DNA of 64,000 nt from Diphasiastrum complanatum (lineage: Eukaryota; Streptophyta; Lycopodiopsida; Lycopodiales; Lycopodiaceae), in contig CM055097.1 of the NCBI GenBank assembly GCA_029204225.1, forward strand, positions 50,440,195 through 50,504,194. Reading direction: 5' to 3'. The notes under the pieces are model-generated. The model did no database searches, was not told where the DNA came from, and saw only the letters and a program-made list of their open reading frames with translations. How positions within the stretch are numbered: the stretch's first letter is position 1; each line of letters opens with the position of its first letter. Shown piece by piece: positions 10,336-22,202 of the stretch. Position numbers and translations under genes: made by a program.

Positions 10336-11077
10336 TACCTAAGGTTACCATGCATTTTGATCCATTTAAGTGAAAACTATATATCAATCTTGAGCTAGAA
10401 ATTGTCAAGGTCCATTTTCCTAGCTATCTTGTTCAATTTTGGATCAAAAGAGATCAAAAGGACATTGATTGGGTCTGACCTGGTACTGTACAAAATCAGG
10501 TGCTCAGACACGTGTGAGGAACATTCAATTTCAGTTTTGAAGTTCTCTCTCATGCTTGATCAAAAATCTTGCTAGATAGCTTGTTTTGAAGCTATTTTTG
10601 TCTAGTTTCTGATGCAATCAGTTTCATTCCATTTGGTTGAGCCAATCAAAAGCTATAAGCTTTTGAAGAGGGTTAGGTAGGGCACCTAGACCTGGGTGGA
10701 CACATTTGGTTTGGTCAAGAGATTGCCTGGGTGATCCAAAATCACAGTTGTATGCTTGCCAATCTCATCTATATGTGATCTAGGCATTGTTTTGAGATCT
10801 AAGCCATTTTGTTTCATGCAATATCATTGTATTTGAGTCAAATTTGGTTTCTTAGAGTACTTCACACGTGCTAAGAGTGTTTGATCCTAACTTTGCCTAT
10901 ACTCCATCATTTGATGTGAAATAGATCTTGTTTTAGAGAGATTTGTGTAGCTAGTGAGAATCAATTCACAAATAGTTGCAAGATCTTTCATAGGAGGAGA
11001 TAGTACTCTATTATTGGATCCTATTGAGAGTGTGTAACAACATTTATTGTTCATCATTTGAGTTTTCTTCACTTCAA

Positions 11078-12511
11078 ATGTCTTCAATGTGTTCATCCTT
11101 GTTGGAACCAAGTGAAAGATTGTCCACTTCAAACTATTCAATTTGGAAAATGAGGATGGAGTCCATCTTGATCCTTCAAGACGTGATGGATATAGTTCTT
11201 GGCCTTGAAGAAGAACCACAAGTTCTTCAAGAGGTTCAAAAATACAAAAAGAGAGCTAGGATGGCTCTCCACTACATTAAGATGAATGTCTCTAATGAGA
11301 TATTGAGGGAGATAGGTACTTGTACAACAGCCAAAGAAGCTTGGGATTGTCTCAAGACTATCTATGAGGCTAAGAATACCTCTAGGCTTCTCACTCTTAG
11401 GAATCAAATCTTTCAAAGTAGCCAAAAGAGTGATGAGAGTGCATCTAGTTATGTTTTGAGAGTAAAAGATATTCATAGAGAACTTGCTTGTATTGGTGAT
11501 TCCATCAATCAAAATGAGCTAGTTCAAGTCATTCTCAATGGCTTGAGAAGTGAACTTGATAACCTTGTCCAATCCTATGCCATTAAAGAGGAGCTACCTA
11601 GTTTGGAGGCTCTCCAAAGTGTGCTTATTTTGGAAGAATCAAGACAAGAGTACAAGCTCTTGAGGATGGACAAGCTTTCTCTCACTCATAATGATGGCAA
11701 AGCCCTCTTTGCCAAGGATAAGCACAAAGGGAGGATCAAGAACCAACATCAACAATCCTCAAGCAAGGACAAAGTCAAATCCAAAGACAAAGATGAGGAG
11801 GAAGATGATTCCTCTAATGCTTCATCATCCAAGCTCAAGAAGAAGAAGATCAAGTGCTTTTATTGTGGCAAGAAAGGTCATTATGCCACCAATTGCTTCA
11901 AGAAGAAGAATCAACTCAAGCAAGCCAACATTACCAATGAGAAGGAAGACACTATTGCAAGTGATGGAGAGGGATCTCTTATGGTCTCTAGTTTCTCATC
12001 TACTCCTTTCAAGAAGGACGGCCTATGGTATATTGATAGTGGAGCCTCTTCACATATGTGTAGCTCCAAGAACTCTTTCTCTTCTATTGCACCTTATGAT
12101 GGAGTCAAGAAATCAATATACACTGCAAATGATTTTGAATGTCCTATTGAAGGCATAGGGAACATTCCCTTGAAGCTTGCATCATCTAAAGTTCTTTCTC
12201 TCTCTAAAGTTCTTTATGTACCTAAGCTTACCAAGAATCTTATTAGTGTTGGCCAATTGCTTGATAATGGCCTTGATGTAAAATTCAATGTTGATACTTG
12301 CACTATCAAGAAGAATGATGAGATACTTGCATTAGGATGTAGATTTGGTGGCATCTATAAACTAGATCCAAATGAGTATGTGAATGCTTGTAATGTTGCT
12401 CTTGTGAACAAGCTCTCTATGGAGGAATTATGGCATAGGAGGTTGGGACATCCCAACTACAATGGCGTAGGAGGTTGGGACATCCCAACTACAAATCCAT
12501 GCTCTCTATGA
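11078..12511 (+). pseudogene. copia-1 gag-protease frame, truncated by 32-bp duplication
   Basis: Start taken at ATG 11078 (MSSMCSSLLEPSERLS), matching the start of copia-5 at 60697. It shows a UBN2-type gag (NYSIWKMRMESILILQDVMD; KKRARMALHYIKMNVSNEIL), a Lys-rich linker, a CCHC knuckle CFYCGKKGHYATNC near 11857, and a retropepsin site WYIDSGASSHMC near 12027. The GAG-pre-integrase motif ELWHRRLGHPNY at about 12425 is then thrown out of frame by a tandem duplication and the frame ends at 12511. Role: nucleocapsid/particle formation and polyprotein cleavage in a retrotransposon. Confidence 0.9.
12436..12499 (+). repeat. 32-bp tandem duplication causing a frameshift
   Basis: The word taggaggttgggacatccc begins at 12436 and again at 12468, a 32-bp period. 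32 is not a multiple of 3, so the LGHPNY motif is followed by an altered frame; removing one unit would be expected to reopen the downstream pol frame. Confidence 0.85.
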
Positions 12512-14455
12512 TCAAAGAAGCCAAAGCTATTGGCTTGCAAAAGTCACTCTCCAAGAAGATCAAGCCTTGTGAGGCTTGTGTTATTGCTAAATCTCACAAA
12601 AAAAGCCATTTACAAGATCTTCTATCAAAAGCAAGCATCCTTTGGAGTTAATCCACTCGGATGTGCATTTCTCATCAACTACAAGCAAGGGAGAGCCACT
12701 TGTTTTTTACTTTCATTGATGATTATACAAGATTCACTTGGATATATCTTCTTGCTTCTAAATCTATGGTTTTTTATCATTTCCTTATTTTCAAAGCTTA
12801 TGTAGAAAAGCAATTCTCATTCAAGATTAAAGCTCTTAGAAGTGATGGAGGTGGTGAATATATCTCCAATAAATTTCAAGATTTTTGTGAGCTTGAAGGC
12901 ATTAAAAGAGAGTTCTCTTGTGCTACTCTCCATCTCAAAATGGAGTGGCCGAGAGAAAGAATAGATCTCTATGTGAATGTTCAAAATCTATGAGAATTGA
13001 GGCATCTTTGCCCAAAGATTTTTGGGGAAAAGCCATTAATTGTGCAAATTATCTTTGCAATAGGCTCCCACATATAGCTCTTGGAGGAAAGTCACCATAT
13101 GAAATCTTATTTTTGAAGAAGCCTAAGGTTGATCACCTTCGAGTTTTTGGATGCTTATGCATTGTCCATATTCCCTTGGAAACAAGGAAGAAGGAGGATC
13201 CTAGTGCATGCAAAGGGATCATGGTTGGATACTCATCCACCAAGAAGGCCTATAGAGTCTTTATACTCTCTACTTCTCAAGTTATTGAAAGTAGAGATGT
13301 TGTCTTTCATGAAGATCAACACTCATCTTTTGAAGAGGCCAGGATCAAGAAATCTATGGATGCATCATCAATTATTGATTTTGAAGACAATCATGATGTG
13401 ATGGGGTTGAGATTTGAAGAAGACTCTCCTCGGATTTTCTCACCAAGAAGATCCATGAGAGATAGATCCGAGCCTAAGAGGCTCTCATATGTTGACAAAG
13501 GCAAACAAGTGGATCTTGATTCCACTAATTATGTTTTTTATGTCTCTCATGAAGAGCCAAAGAATGTACAAGAGGTACTCAATACCAAGGAGTGGTATGA
13601 TGTCATGAAGCAAGAGTATGATGCATTGATTACCAACAATACCTGGGAGCTTGTGGATCCTCCATCCAACAAGCATGTGATTGGTTGCAAGTGGGTATTT
13701 CGGATCAAGTTCAATCATGATGGCACCATCAACAAGCATAAAGCAAGATTATGTGCCAAAGGATTTGCTCAAATCCATGGTCTTGATTATGAGGAGACCT
13801 TTGCACCCGTTGCAAAGATGGTGACAATAAGAATTCTTATTTCTCTTGCTTGTTTTTTCAAGTAGAAGGTGTTCCAATTAGATGTATCCAATGCTTTTCT
13901 AAATGGTTATCTTGAGGAGGAGATCTATATGGAACAACCTCAAGGATTCATCAAGGATGAGTCCAAAGTGTGCTTGCTCTTCAAAAGTCTTTATGGAATC
14001 AAGCAAGCACCAAGATCATGGTATTCAAGACTTAATTCTTTTCTTATCTCACTAGGATTTACTCTTAGTGACTATGATCCTTCCATGTATCTAAAGTTTG
14101 TTGATAGCAATATTGTCATTCTTCTAATTTATGTTGATGACATTATTCTTTGTGGAAGTTGTATCAAGCTAGTTGATGAAACCAAACTAGCACTTGGATG
14201 TGAGTTTAAAATGCAAGATCTAGGATAGATACATTACATCCTAGGCCTAGAAATTGATTTTTATGAAAATCACGTCTTTATATGCCAATTTAGATATGCT
14301 CACTCTATGTTGAAAAAATTTCATATGGAAAATTCTAAGAGAATAGATACTCCAATGGAGCAAATTGTAAAAGATCCTAATAAAGGTGATGCAAGATCCT
14401 TTGAGGACATCACACTTTTTAGGAGTCTTGTAGGCTCCTTGATTTGGCTTACCAT
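12500..14455 (+). pseudogene. copia-1 integrase and reverse transcriptase region
   Basis: Integrase: zinc-finger remnant CEACVIAKSHK near 12570, core FIDDYTRFTWIYLL near 12713, LRSDGGGEY near 12835, NGVAERKNRSL near 12940. Linker: KVDHLRVFGCLC, IMVGYSSTKKAYRVF. Reverse transcriptase: WELVDPPSNKHVIGCKWVFR near 13650, KARLCAKGFAQ, then a TAG at 13863, FQLDVSNAFLNGYLEEEIYM near 13873, LYGIKQAPRSW near 13990, and the catalytic YVDD at about 14130, followed by a TAG at 14226. Several frame breaks (12590, 12690, 12930) show it is inactive but young. Confidence 0.88.
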
Positions 14456-14515
14456 AGTGAAATCTTTTTTATGAATCAATGTACATTCCTGATACAAAAA
14501 GAAATTTTGGATTAC

Positions 14516-14715
14516 CTCTACCAATGAGCAAAACACAACGAAAGAGCAGAGTGTCATTCTGCCAACGAGCGAGACACTGACGATCTTGTTCTAAAAATTA
14601 AACTCATAATACAGTTGCTCTATTTTCGTGCATCTCCTTGTCTTGTGAAAATTCAAAGACACAAAATTGTTCGCGACAATGAAATCGAAAACGTAAAAGA
14701 CAAAGTTTCACGACA
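14516..14715 (+). repeat. copia-2 5' LTR, 3' part only
   Basis: Matches 28235-28512 of the 3' LTR (gagcagagtgtcattc, attaaactcataatacag) and ends TTTCACGACA at 14715. The left part of the LTR is gone; the 60 bp before it (14456-14515) I cannot assign. The primer binding site TGGTATCAGAGCC follows at 14716-14728. Confidence 0.8.
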
Positions 14716-14779
14716 TGGTATCAGAGCCACAGGTTATCACTACTGATATCTAAGCAGTGATTTTTATTGACAACACAGT

Positions 14780-15706
14780 ATGGCTACAACAATCTAGACA
14801 AGAGTAGCAATCAGTTTTGATGGCGCAAATTACAGAATCTGGAAATTCAAAATCAAAACGCTTCTGAAGGGCAAAGGCATCTGGTCGGTGACCGAACTCT
14901 CAGAAGTGCAGCCTCCAGAGGGAGACCCGAGGAAAGCGGAATGGATCAGAAAAGATGAGTGTGCAATGGCGATCATCGTTTCGTCCATAAATGAAGATCT
15001 ACACATGCAGATTGAAGACTGCAAAAGTAGCCATGCAGCATGGGAAAGATTAAAGCAGAAGTATGAAGTGAGGACTACAGCTTCAGTCATCACCTTTACA
15101 ATCAGCTGTAATCCATACGATGGGATGGCAACCAGTTGGATCAGCATGTTGAGAAGATTAGAACAATTTTCGCTCAACTCGCTGCATCAGGATAGGAGCA
15201 CCAGGTCCCAGCACCACAGCAGCTGATGTACTTCATGAAATCTCTACCGACGTCCTATCAGCCTTTGAGAATGCTCATACTGAGTCTACCAGATATGACA
15301 TTCGACAAAGCAGTCAGTCTTGTCGTTGATGAGAGACTGATGAGGGATGAAGGAGAGAGAAGCAGTGATCAAGAGAAGGTTCTCTTTATGAAAGAAAAGA
15401 AGAAGAACAAGAACAAGCCAAGATTCGAGAAGACAAAGTCCTCGAATTAACAATCTGCTTCCTTCAATCACTGCCACAAACCAGGCCATACGGCCAACAA
15501 ATGCTGGTTCAATCCAGCAATACCTTGCATGCACTGCAAGAAGAAGGGAAATTCTGCATATGATTGCAGATTCAACCCAAAAAGAAAGAACAAAGCTGAA
15601 AAAGCTAATGTTGCAGAGTCATCCAAGGATGCTGATAGAGGTGACGAAGCCTTCACGATACTCGATGAAGCTTCAACGAGCTACACTGAACACGACTACA
15701 ACGTAG
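14780..15706 (+). pseudogene. copia-2 gag
   Basis: Frame starts at the ATG near 14780 (MATT, then TRVAISFDGANYRIWKFKIK after a stop), with HAAWERLKQKYEV near 15036, a frameshift, LPTSYQPLRMLILSLPD near 15244 and two CCHC-like knuckles (CHKPGHTANKCW near 15470, CMHCKKKGNSAYDC near 15527). It is interrupted at 15706 by the insertion of the next element. Frameshifts near 15100-15230 and a stop near 15448 disable it. Confidence 0.85.
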
Positions 15707-16639
15707 TAAAGGATTATAAAACGGCCCCCAAATAGACTGCCAATCTAAGGAAATTCTAATGGAAGTCGGTCTATACCATAATTACAGCTCAAGCTCCATT
15801 GGGTATGGAGTCGAAAATAAGGCCGTTCATGATCACAGACACTTTCAATGGCAATCGGCAAGGCAAATTCCTAATGGTCTACCGACAATTTTCAGATAGC
15901 CTACAAAACTCTGCAATGGACAAGAAGAGATCACACGTATAAGCTCTGGCTTTTGAGATACCGATGAGACGTACAAGCATATCGTGTATAAGTTGAAAGT
16001 CACTTAACGAGTGAGATAAAACAGGGCTAGATTTTGGACAAACGCCTAATCTTCATCTGAAATGTTGAAATAGGCTTCGAGAATATTTGTTACAAGTGGT
16101 GATATGGTTTGCAATTAGACCATGAGGATAATATAGAGTTTCACAAGTTTGAAATCATAGAAATCCCCAAAGCTAAGAGCAACAACCTCGATAAGGACCG
16201 TAGGGCCAAATCTCGATAAGCCACAGTCCGAGTAGCAATGGACAAGCAAGGAATTTTCACAAGTGGTCTTAGGTCAATCCATAAGCGGTCTTGAAGTAAT
16301 GATAAATGGGTCACTAATTCAACACAACACAACGTTTAGAAAGGGGCCTTCAAATTGGCAGTAAATGGGGCTAGGAGATTTTCCACCTAATGGTGATCAC
16401 TAATTCCAAACTTAATAACTTTCAAATGAACGATCTTCAACATGCAAAGAAATGGGCTTGGTTAGCAATCAAGTGCATCGACAAACGAGTTTACAGTACA
16501 ACCAATGGTTTAATTATGATTATGGGCTCAGAAATGCGCCAACAAGATCCATGTTTCAGCGTTAATGGCTATTCTGATCTGGCTTCTATTCTTTCCAAGA
16601 ACAAAAATGTAGGATAGCCTCTGAAAATCAGGTTCTCAG

Positions 16640-17190
16640 GCAACAAAGAGGGCATGGGCAGAGCCGTTGAACACCTAGCAGAAAGAGGGCGTCGATGAGG
16701 GTACTGACCACGTGGAGAATGGCATAGCCCACAGAGTGGCCACAGCAGATCTGTTGGCTGCAGGGCGCAAATGGAAAAGGAGGAGCGCAAACTGGGGAAG
16801 GGAAGAGCCGGAAGAGCGGGCTGTGAGAAGCGGAGCAGGGTTAGGGAAGAGGGCACACTAATGTGTGAGAAAGCGGGCCACAACAGGGTCGCAGACAGCG
16901 AGGAGGACCGCTGATCAGGTAGAAACCGCAGGCAAGCAGGTATAGGAAGGAGATAAGGGCGCAGGTGGAGCGCGAGGCAGGCTGAGCGCAAATGGAGAAG
17001 GCAGAGGGCGTGGACAGGCTGCTGATCAGGTAACCACAGGCAAGCAGGGTCGCAGACAAGAGACGGAGGGCACGAGGCAGGGAGACCACAGGTAGGATAA
17101 GCAGAAATCAGATCAGATGAGGGGATCATGCAGGCTGGAAGAGACCGTAGACAGGGTTCAAATCGGATGCTTGGCCACCAACAGGATCTT
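16640..17190. repeat. GC-rich degenerate tandem repeats inside the left LTR
   Basis: Words such as gcgcaaatggaaaagg/gcgcaaatggagaagg (16768, 16987), gctgatcaggta (16910, 17020), caggcaagcagg (16930, 17038) and gggtcgcagaca recur, giving a locally GC-rich block unlike its surroundings. A 208-codon open frame on the minus strand (16569-17195) is a Leu/Ser/Pro-rich by-product of this composition and is not called a gene. Confidence 0.6.
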
Positions 17191-17765
17191 TCCACACAGG
17201 TCTAAAGTAGTTTGCATTTGGCAATACTTTCTAACCATTGCAATAGAAGTATTGCAAAACAGATCCTCAAGATAGGCAAGAGAAACACCTATCTCTAGAA
17301 GGAAAGTGATTCTTCAATGATTTACACCAGATTTCTTAAGTATCCACATGGTTATTCATACACTCAGGTTTAAATGGTAATGACTGACTAAAAATTCAGA
17401 TTTGCAGGAGTTCAGACTCTCACAGAGATGGAAGGCCCAAGGCTCACACTTTCAAGCATTCCTCAAGCAAATTTGAAAGGGCATGTGGCTCACTTTGTAT
17501 AGATTCACAAAGTTGGTTGGCTAATGAAACACAGACCAGTGATTAACCAGGCTACAGAATGGCTTATGATTCACTTCACACACAACCTACAGGGCAGTGA
17601 TCTCCAAAGAAATGAAACACCATTTAAACTCATAGTTAGTGTTCAAACTCCTTCAGATGTCTTTCAAAAGCACACAACAAATACTTTATGAATGCTTTCA
17701 AAGAAGTCTCTTCAAATAAATGGTCAATGCTTGCAAACAATCATGATTAAGCACACACAAAAATG

Positions 17766-17850
17766 CTTCTTGGTTTCCAAGGGGAGGCCCGAACCTAAGA
17801 CCAAAGAAACTTTGGATGTCAAGCTAACCAACTAAGCCAACCCCGTTGGT
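17766..17850 (-). mobile_element. tRNA-derived retroposon (SINE-like) copy 1, 85 bp
   Basis: Flanked by a perfect 15-bp duplication GCACACACAAAAATG (17751-17765 and 17851-17865). On the minus strand it carries an A-box-like GGCTTAGTTGGTTAGC and a B-box-like GGTTCGGGCC, the internal RNA polymerase III promoter layout of a tRNA, and ends in GGAAACCAAGAAG. Very short for a SINE and without a long tail; it may be a tRNA retropseudogene family. Confidence 0.78.
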
Positions 17851-18337
17851 GCACACACAAAAATGACACTACTACTAACAAGTAGATAACAATAAAGGAT
17901 CAATCTTTTAGGCTAAAATCCCTTAAGCTAAAATCCCTGCCAATGAGACAACAAAGCTTCAAACTTTTTCACAAGCTTGCAAGCAAATGTCAGAGATAGG
18001 AAAGATATACAAGTACAATCCTCAGAATGTCAGGACCTGCAATCGCAGGGTTAGAGGCAGCACAACAAATGGCATCAAATCTAATTCAATAAACAATGAT
18101 CCAAGAGATAAACACAATGCTAAAGGCTGAGAAACAGAGCAATAGCAATGAAGTATAAGCAGTTTGTAACAAAGATCCAACAAAGACATTAGAGTGAAAG
18201 GCACCAGGCAAATCAGCCTCTTCTCCTTTCCTCCTTCTTGTCCATGTGGGTTTGAGCACAAATTGAAAATGGAGGAGATGGGAAGCACCAAGCACAACAG
18301 CTTCTACTTTCCTTTCTCTCCAAGTTTCTCCACACAA

Positions 18338-18339
<2 letters not shown>

Positions 18340-18377
<38 letters not shown>
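18340..18377. repeat. (CT)n microsatellite in left LTR
   Basis: About 38 bp of perfect CT repeat. The equivalent tract in the other LTR (22119-22201) is more than twice as long, showing length instability since insertion. Confidence 0.95.
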
Positions 18378-18466
18378 AGAAGATGACAATGAAAATGATG
18401 TCCCACACCCTTCCCTGATCATACGTAGGGGCTCAATGGACTGGAGGTGCACCCCTTCAAGAAATG

Positions 18467-18536
18467 CTTCTTGGTTTCCAAGGGAGGTTCGAACTTGGGA
18501 CCAAAGAAACTTTGGATGCCAAGCTAACCAACTAGG
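18467..18536 (-). mobile_element. tRNA-derived retroposon (SINE-like) copy 2, 70 bp
   Basis: Flanked by a perfect 15-bp duplication CCCCTTCAAGAAATG (18452-18466 and 18537-18551). The other LTR has the empty site with a single copy of this word at about 22272-22286. On the minus strand it reads CCTAGTTGGTTAGC (A box) and AGTTCGAACCTCCC (B box), matching copy 1 over its length but 15 bp shorter at the tRNA 5' end. Confidence 0.85.
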
Positions 18537-18965
18537 CCCCTTCAAGAAATGGAACACCTCCTTATGACTTTTCAAAAAACTGCCTCTAAAAATAGGGCAC
18601 TGGTCCAAATTTGTTTTTTAGCACCTAACTTGGCCTCAACTTGCAATTTCAAAGCTAAGTTGGGTCCTATTTACGGTTTCAGTTTTTAGGGGCTCACGGC
18701 CAAGTTTTTAATTACTAATACTATATTACGAAAATACTTGGCACCTCTTAGTCCCGACAAACCCGAAAACTAGGGGCATAGGCCGCATAAATGGAATTTT
18801 CATACAACGTAAATTAGCAAATGAACAGTATTTTAACAGCAGTGCAACCGGCCATTATGGGCCATTTACGCGTCGTTTTTAACAGTTTCACGTAAGCGTA
18901 ATAGTGCGTGGCGATGATTTTTCGTCGAAAATAGCTTGAAAAAGAGGTCTTTTTCCCCGCAAACA

Positions 18966-19600
18966 GTGGTGACCTTCATGGGTAAAGAATGGTCCCCATT
19001 CTTTGAACTCAGCATCTCAAGTTACAAAAAGACCAATGGACTAGCCAATAGCATCCTAGGCTAACCCAAAAGCCATACAGCAGCATGTCTTCAAGATAAG
19101 CAGCAACAGATTACCCCCCTGGACCAGCCAATAGCATCCTAGGCCGACCCAAAAGAGTTCCAATCAGCATCAGATCTTCATGAAGAACAACATCTCTGGT
19201 CCTGCATACAAGGCTTGATAATACTGTAACACAATCAGATCACAATTAGTAGCTTAGTTCATTGTTAATCATCATTTAAAGTTCCAGTGCCTTATCCATT
19301 GGTCTATGGAGTCTGGTGACAAATCATAGGGCACATCATCATAGGGTTTCAAATTTTCACATATCATATGGAGTTCAGAAGCGCCAGGTGCTAAATTTGC
19401 AAAACCAACATGAATGTTGGTTACCTCATGTTGTGGAATTACTGGCTAGGTAAAGTAGTAATTATACTACTGGTAGCATTTTGGGTTGGTCAAAATTTTT
19501 TTGACCCTTAAAGGCAGGATGAACTCCTAAGTCAGGGCTTTTGTTTCGCTCTTGGCTTCCATTCCCAGGCATCTTTAAGTCGGGAGTTAGAGTTTAACGC
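18966..19600. other. Interior of large-LTR element downstream of gag
   Basis: Non-coding as far as I can see. It holds a direct duplication of agccaatagcatcctaggc (near 19040 and 19124) about 85 bp apart, and polypurine-rich sequence on the minus strand next to the LTR border at 18965. Confidence 0.5.
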
Positions 19601-21027
19601 TTCAGTTAAATTATGGTCTTTTGATATCACACAATGGACTTGATGTCTCTGACAATGGAAATAATCCAGTCCTAGTTTCACATTTGGTCCCAAGCTTGAC
19701 TCAACTAGGAACTGATGTTTCTAGATTGGTTGTGGCTATTATAGAATATGGACATATGAGTATCAATCAGAGCATTTTTGTATTTGGATGCAATTTCAAT
19801 TGCATAATCCAAACTAGTCGGATGCTTCGGTCTCACATGGACTTGCATCTCTGTTTGCAATCCACTTATGAAACAATCCAATATTAATTCAATCGGCATT
19901 TTATACGGGGTTATGTGCATTTGCACAAACCAACTATGTCTATGAGCATATCTACTCACAGACTCATTGTCATACTGCCTCATGGTTACCAACTGGTAAC
20001 AAGAAACAGTTACATTCATCGTGGGTGAGAATTCATCCAAGAATGCCTTTGTTTGGGTGTCTCACGGGTCCAGATAATGATTTTCAAAATTTTCAATATT
20101 GTCATACCAATTTCTAGCATGACCAGTCAAGTATAATGGAAACAAGAGCTTCCATTCACTGGGCTATGAAAAACCATCTAGGAAAGAGAGGTTCACAAAT
20201 CTTTGTATAAAGATATCAGGTTTATCACCTCTCTCTCCATCATAATGATCAATGTTCAGGAGATAAACAGACTTTGGTCTAACACAGAGGGAGTCACCAG
20301 CAACTAACGAAAGTTGCACAATATTACAATCAGGTTTAGCTCCTGCTTTTCCAACATCGCACTCCAACTCATCAAAGTTGGGAACACTTTCAGCGTGATC
20401 AAGACGTTCATTAGGGGATCGATGGACCAATTCCGACACATCTTCGATAAGCTTTTGATTGTCCATTTTAGGACTTTGGGTAGAACTATCCACCATATCA
20501 GTGAGTGTATTGACACTCACATCCTTGGTAATGGATCGTTCCTGATTGCCATTTGATACAATACCAAATCTTGCTAGGATTTCATCAACTTCAAGAATTG
20601 GGTTTTGAATCACAATAGGACTATGGTTAATAGTCACAAAATAATTGATTCGTAATGTCGCATTCTCTTTAACTTCAAAAGTGAAGTCTCCCCCGTGCTC
20701 TACACAGATCGGATCACATTGATTTGAATCATCTGTTTTAGGATCGGTATGAAAGGGTGATATTTCAAAATATTCTTCACTCAAATTTTCAAGAAAGTCG
20801 CACATCACTAAATCCCATTCTTCTTCATGAAGAAATGGTAGATTTTTCGTGGATTTCACTAATAACTCTAATTCATCAATTGAATTATTAAATTTTATAC
20901 AGTCGTTGAAAATTTCACCTATGAGTGATTCTCCAAGAAATAAATTTCTATACAGATTTTCTATGGCTTGAGAATCATTCTCATCATAGAATAAAAATCC
21001 TCGCCGCGCTAGGCGCATGGGAATCAT
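19600..21027 (-). pseudogene. gag-like protein of the large-LTR element
   Basis: The minus strand has an open frame 21027-20164 (287 aa, MIPMRLARRGFLFYDEND) of unknown type, acidic, ending in DIFIQRFVNLSFLDGF, and continuing after a stop into WKLLFPLYLTGHARNWYDNI and 20040-19705 (VTMRQYDNESVSRYAHRH; ILDCFISGLQTEMQVHVRP; SLDYAIEIASKYKNAL). The latter is the gypsy retrotransposon-gag signature (LTGHARNWY, then Q..ESV..Y, then F..GL). Protease, RT and integrase are absent. It would form particles if mobilised in trans; this is inferred. Confidence 0.75.
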
Positions 21028-21212
21028 GATTATAATTTTTCAATCAATCAATTTTTTTAAAAAAGGCATTCAAACCTTCACAGACAATTTGGATCAAACG
21101 AGCTTTTGGCCGTGCAAGTTAATGGTCAATTCAACTGAATCGTTTGAAAACACTTTCAAATAATAAACAAGAATTCAAAAGGAGCTCATGCTCCTCCCGA
21201 CAGACGCACGAC

Positions 21213-22116
21213 TGAAGGATTATAAAACGACCCCCAAATAGACTGCCAATCTAAGGAAATTCTAATGGAAGTCGGTCTATACCACAATTACAGCTCAAGT
21301 TCCATTGGGTATGGAGTCGAAAATAAGGCCGTTCATGATCACAGACACTTTCAATGACAATCAGCAAGGCAAATTCCTAACGGTCTAACGACAATTTTCA
21401 GATAGCCTACGGAACTTTGAAATGGACAAGAGATCACGCGTGTAAGCTCTGGATTTTGAGATACCGATGAGACGTACAAGCATAACTCGTGTATAAGCTG
21501 AAATTCATTTAACAAGTGAAGTAAAATAGGGTTAGATTTTGGACAACCGCCTAATCTTCATCTGAACCGTTGGCATAGGCTTCGAGAATATTTTTTACTA
21601 GGTGATATGGTCTGCAATTAGACCATGAGGATAATATAGAGTTTCACAAGTTTGAAATCATAGAAATCCCCAAAGCTAAGAGCAACAACCTCGATAAGGA
21701 CCGTAGGGCCAATTATCGATAAGCCATAATCCAAGCAGCAACGGACAAGCAAGGAATTTTTACAAGTGGTCTTAGGTCAATCCATAAGCAGTCTTGAAGT
21801 AATGATAAATGGGTCACTAATTCAACACAACACAACGTTTAGAAAGGAACCTTCAAATTGGCAGTAAATGGGGCTAGGAAAGTTTCCACCTAATGGTGAT
21901 CACTGATTCCGGACTTAATAACTTTCAAATGAACGATCTTCGATAGGCAAAGAAATGGGCTTGGTTAGAGTGGAAGGCACCAGACAGATCAGCCTCTTCT
22001 CCTTTCCTCCTCCTTGTCCTTGTGGGTTTGAGCACAAATTGGAAGTGGAGGAGATGGGAGGCACCAAGCACAACAGCTTCTACTCCTTTCCTTTCTCTCC
22101 AAGCTTCTCCACACAA

Positions 22117-22202
<86 letters not shown>

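Larger units (their letters stand above)
10323..14455 (+). mobile_element. copia-1: Ty1/copia element lacking 3' end
   Basis: Order is primer site, a 740-bp untranslated leader (10336-11077), gag-protease, integrase, reverse transcriptase and the start of RNase H, with an abrupt end near 14455 after GSLIWLT. The same family recurs as copia-5 (59973 onward) and as the solo LTR at 44951-45770. The leader matches copia-5 closely from 10357. No 3' LTR is present; copia-2 LTR sequence begins about 60 bp further on. Confidence 0.88.
15707..18965 (-). repeat. Left LTR (3' LTR in minus orientation), 3259 bp
   Basis: Homologous to 21213-22700 at both ends (15707-16465 and 18189-18965). It contains 1.73 kb (16466-18192) absent from the other LTR, two tRNA-derived retroposon insertions, a GC-rich degenerate tandem region (16640-17190) and a (CT)n tract at 18340-18377. 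The absence in the other LTR is bounded by a shared TTAG, so deletion there is more likely than insertion here. Confidence 0.8.

Noticed and set aside
11138-11512. 124-codon minus-strand ORF over copia-1 gag (similar at 60757-61095)
   Set aside because: Antisense shadow of a well-conserved gag frame; both copies persist only because the sense strand is constrained.
16569-17195. 208-codon minus-strand open frame
   Set aside because: Leu/Pro/Ser-rich, lies wholly within GC-rich degenerate tandem repeats in an LTR, and has no counterpart in the sister LTR; composition explains it.
17766-17850. Functional tRNA gene
   Set aside because: A and B boxes are present but the 15-bp target duplications, the poor acceptor-stem pairing and the second shortened copy point to a retroposed sequence.
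20304-20556. Opposite-strand ORF pair within the gag-like region
   Set aside because: Shadows of the 287-codon minus-strand frame.
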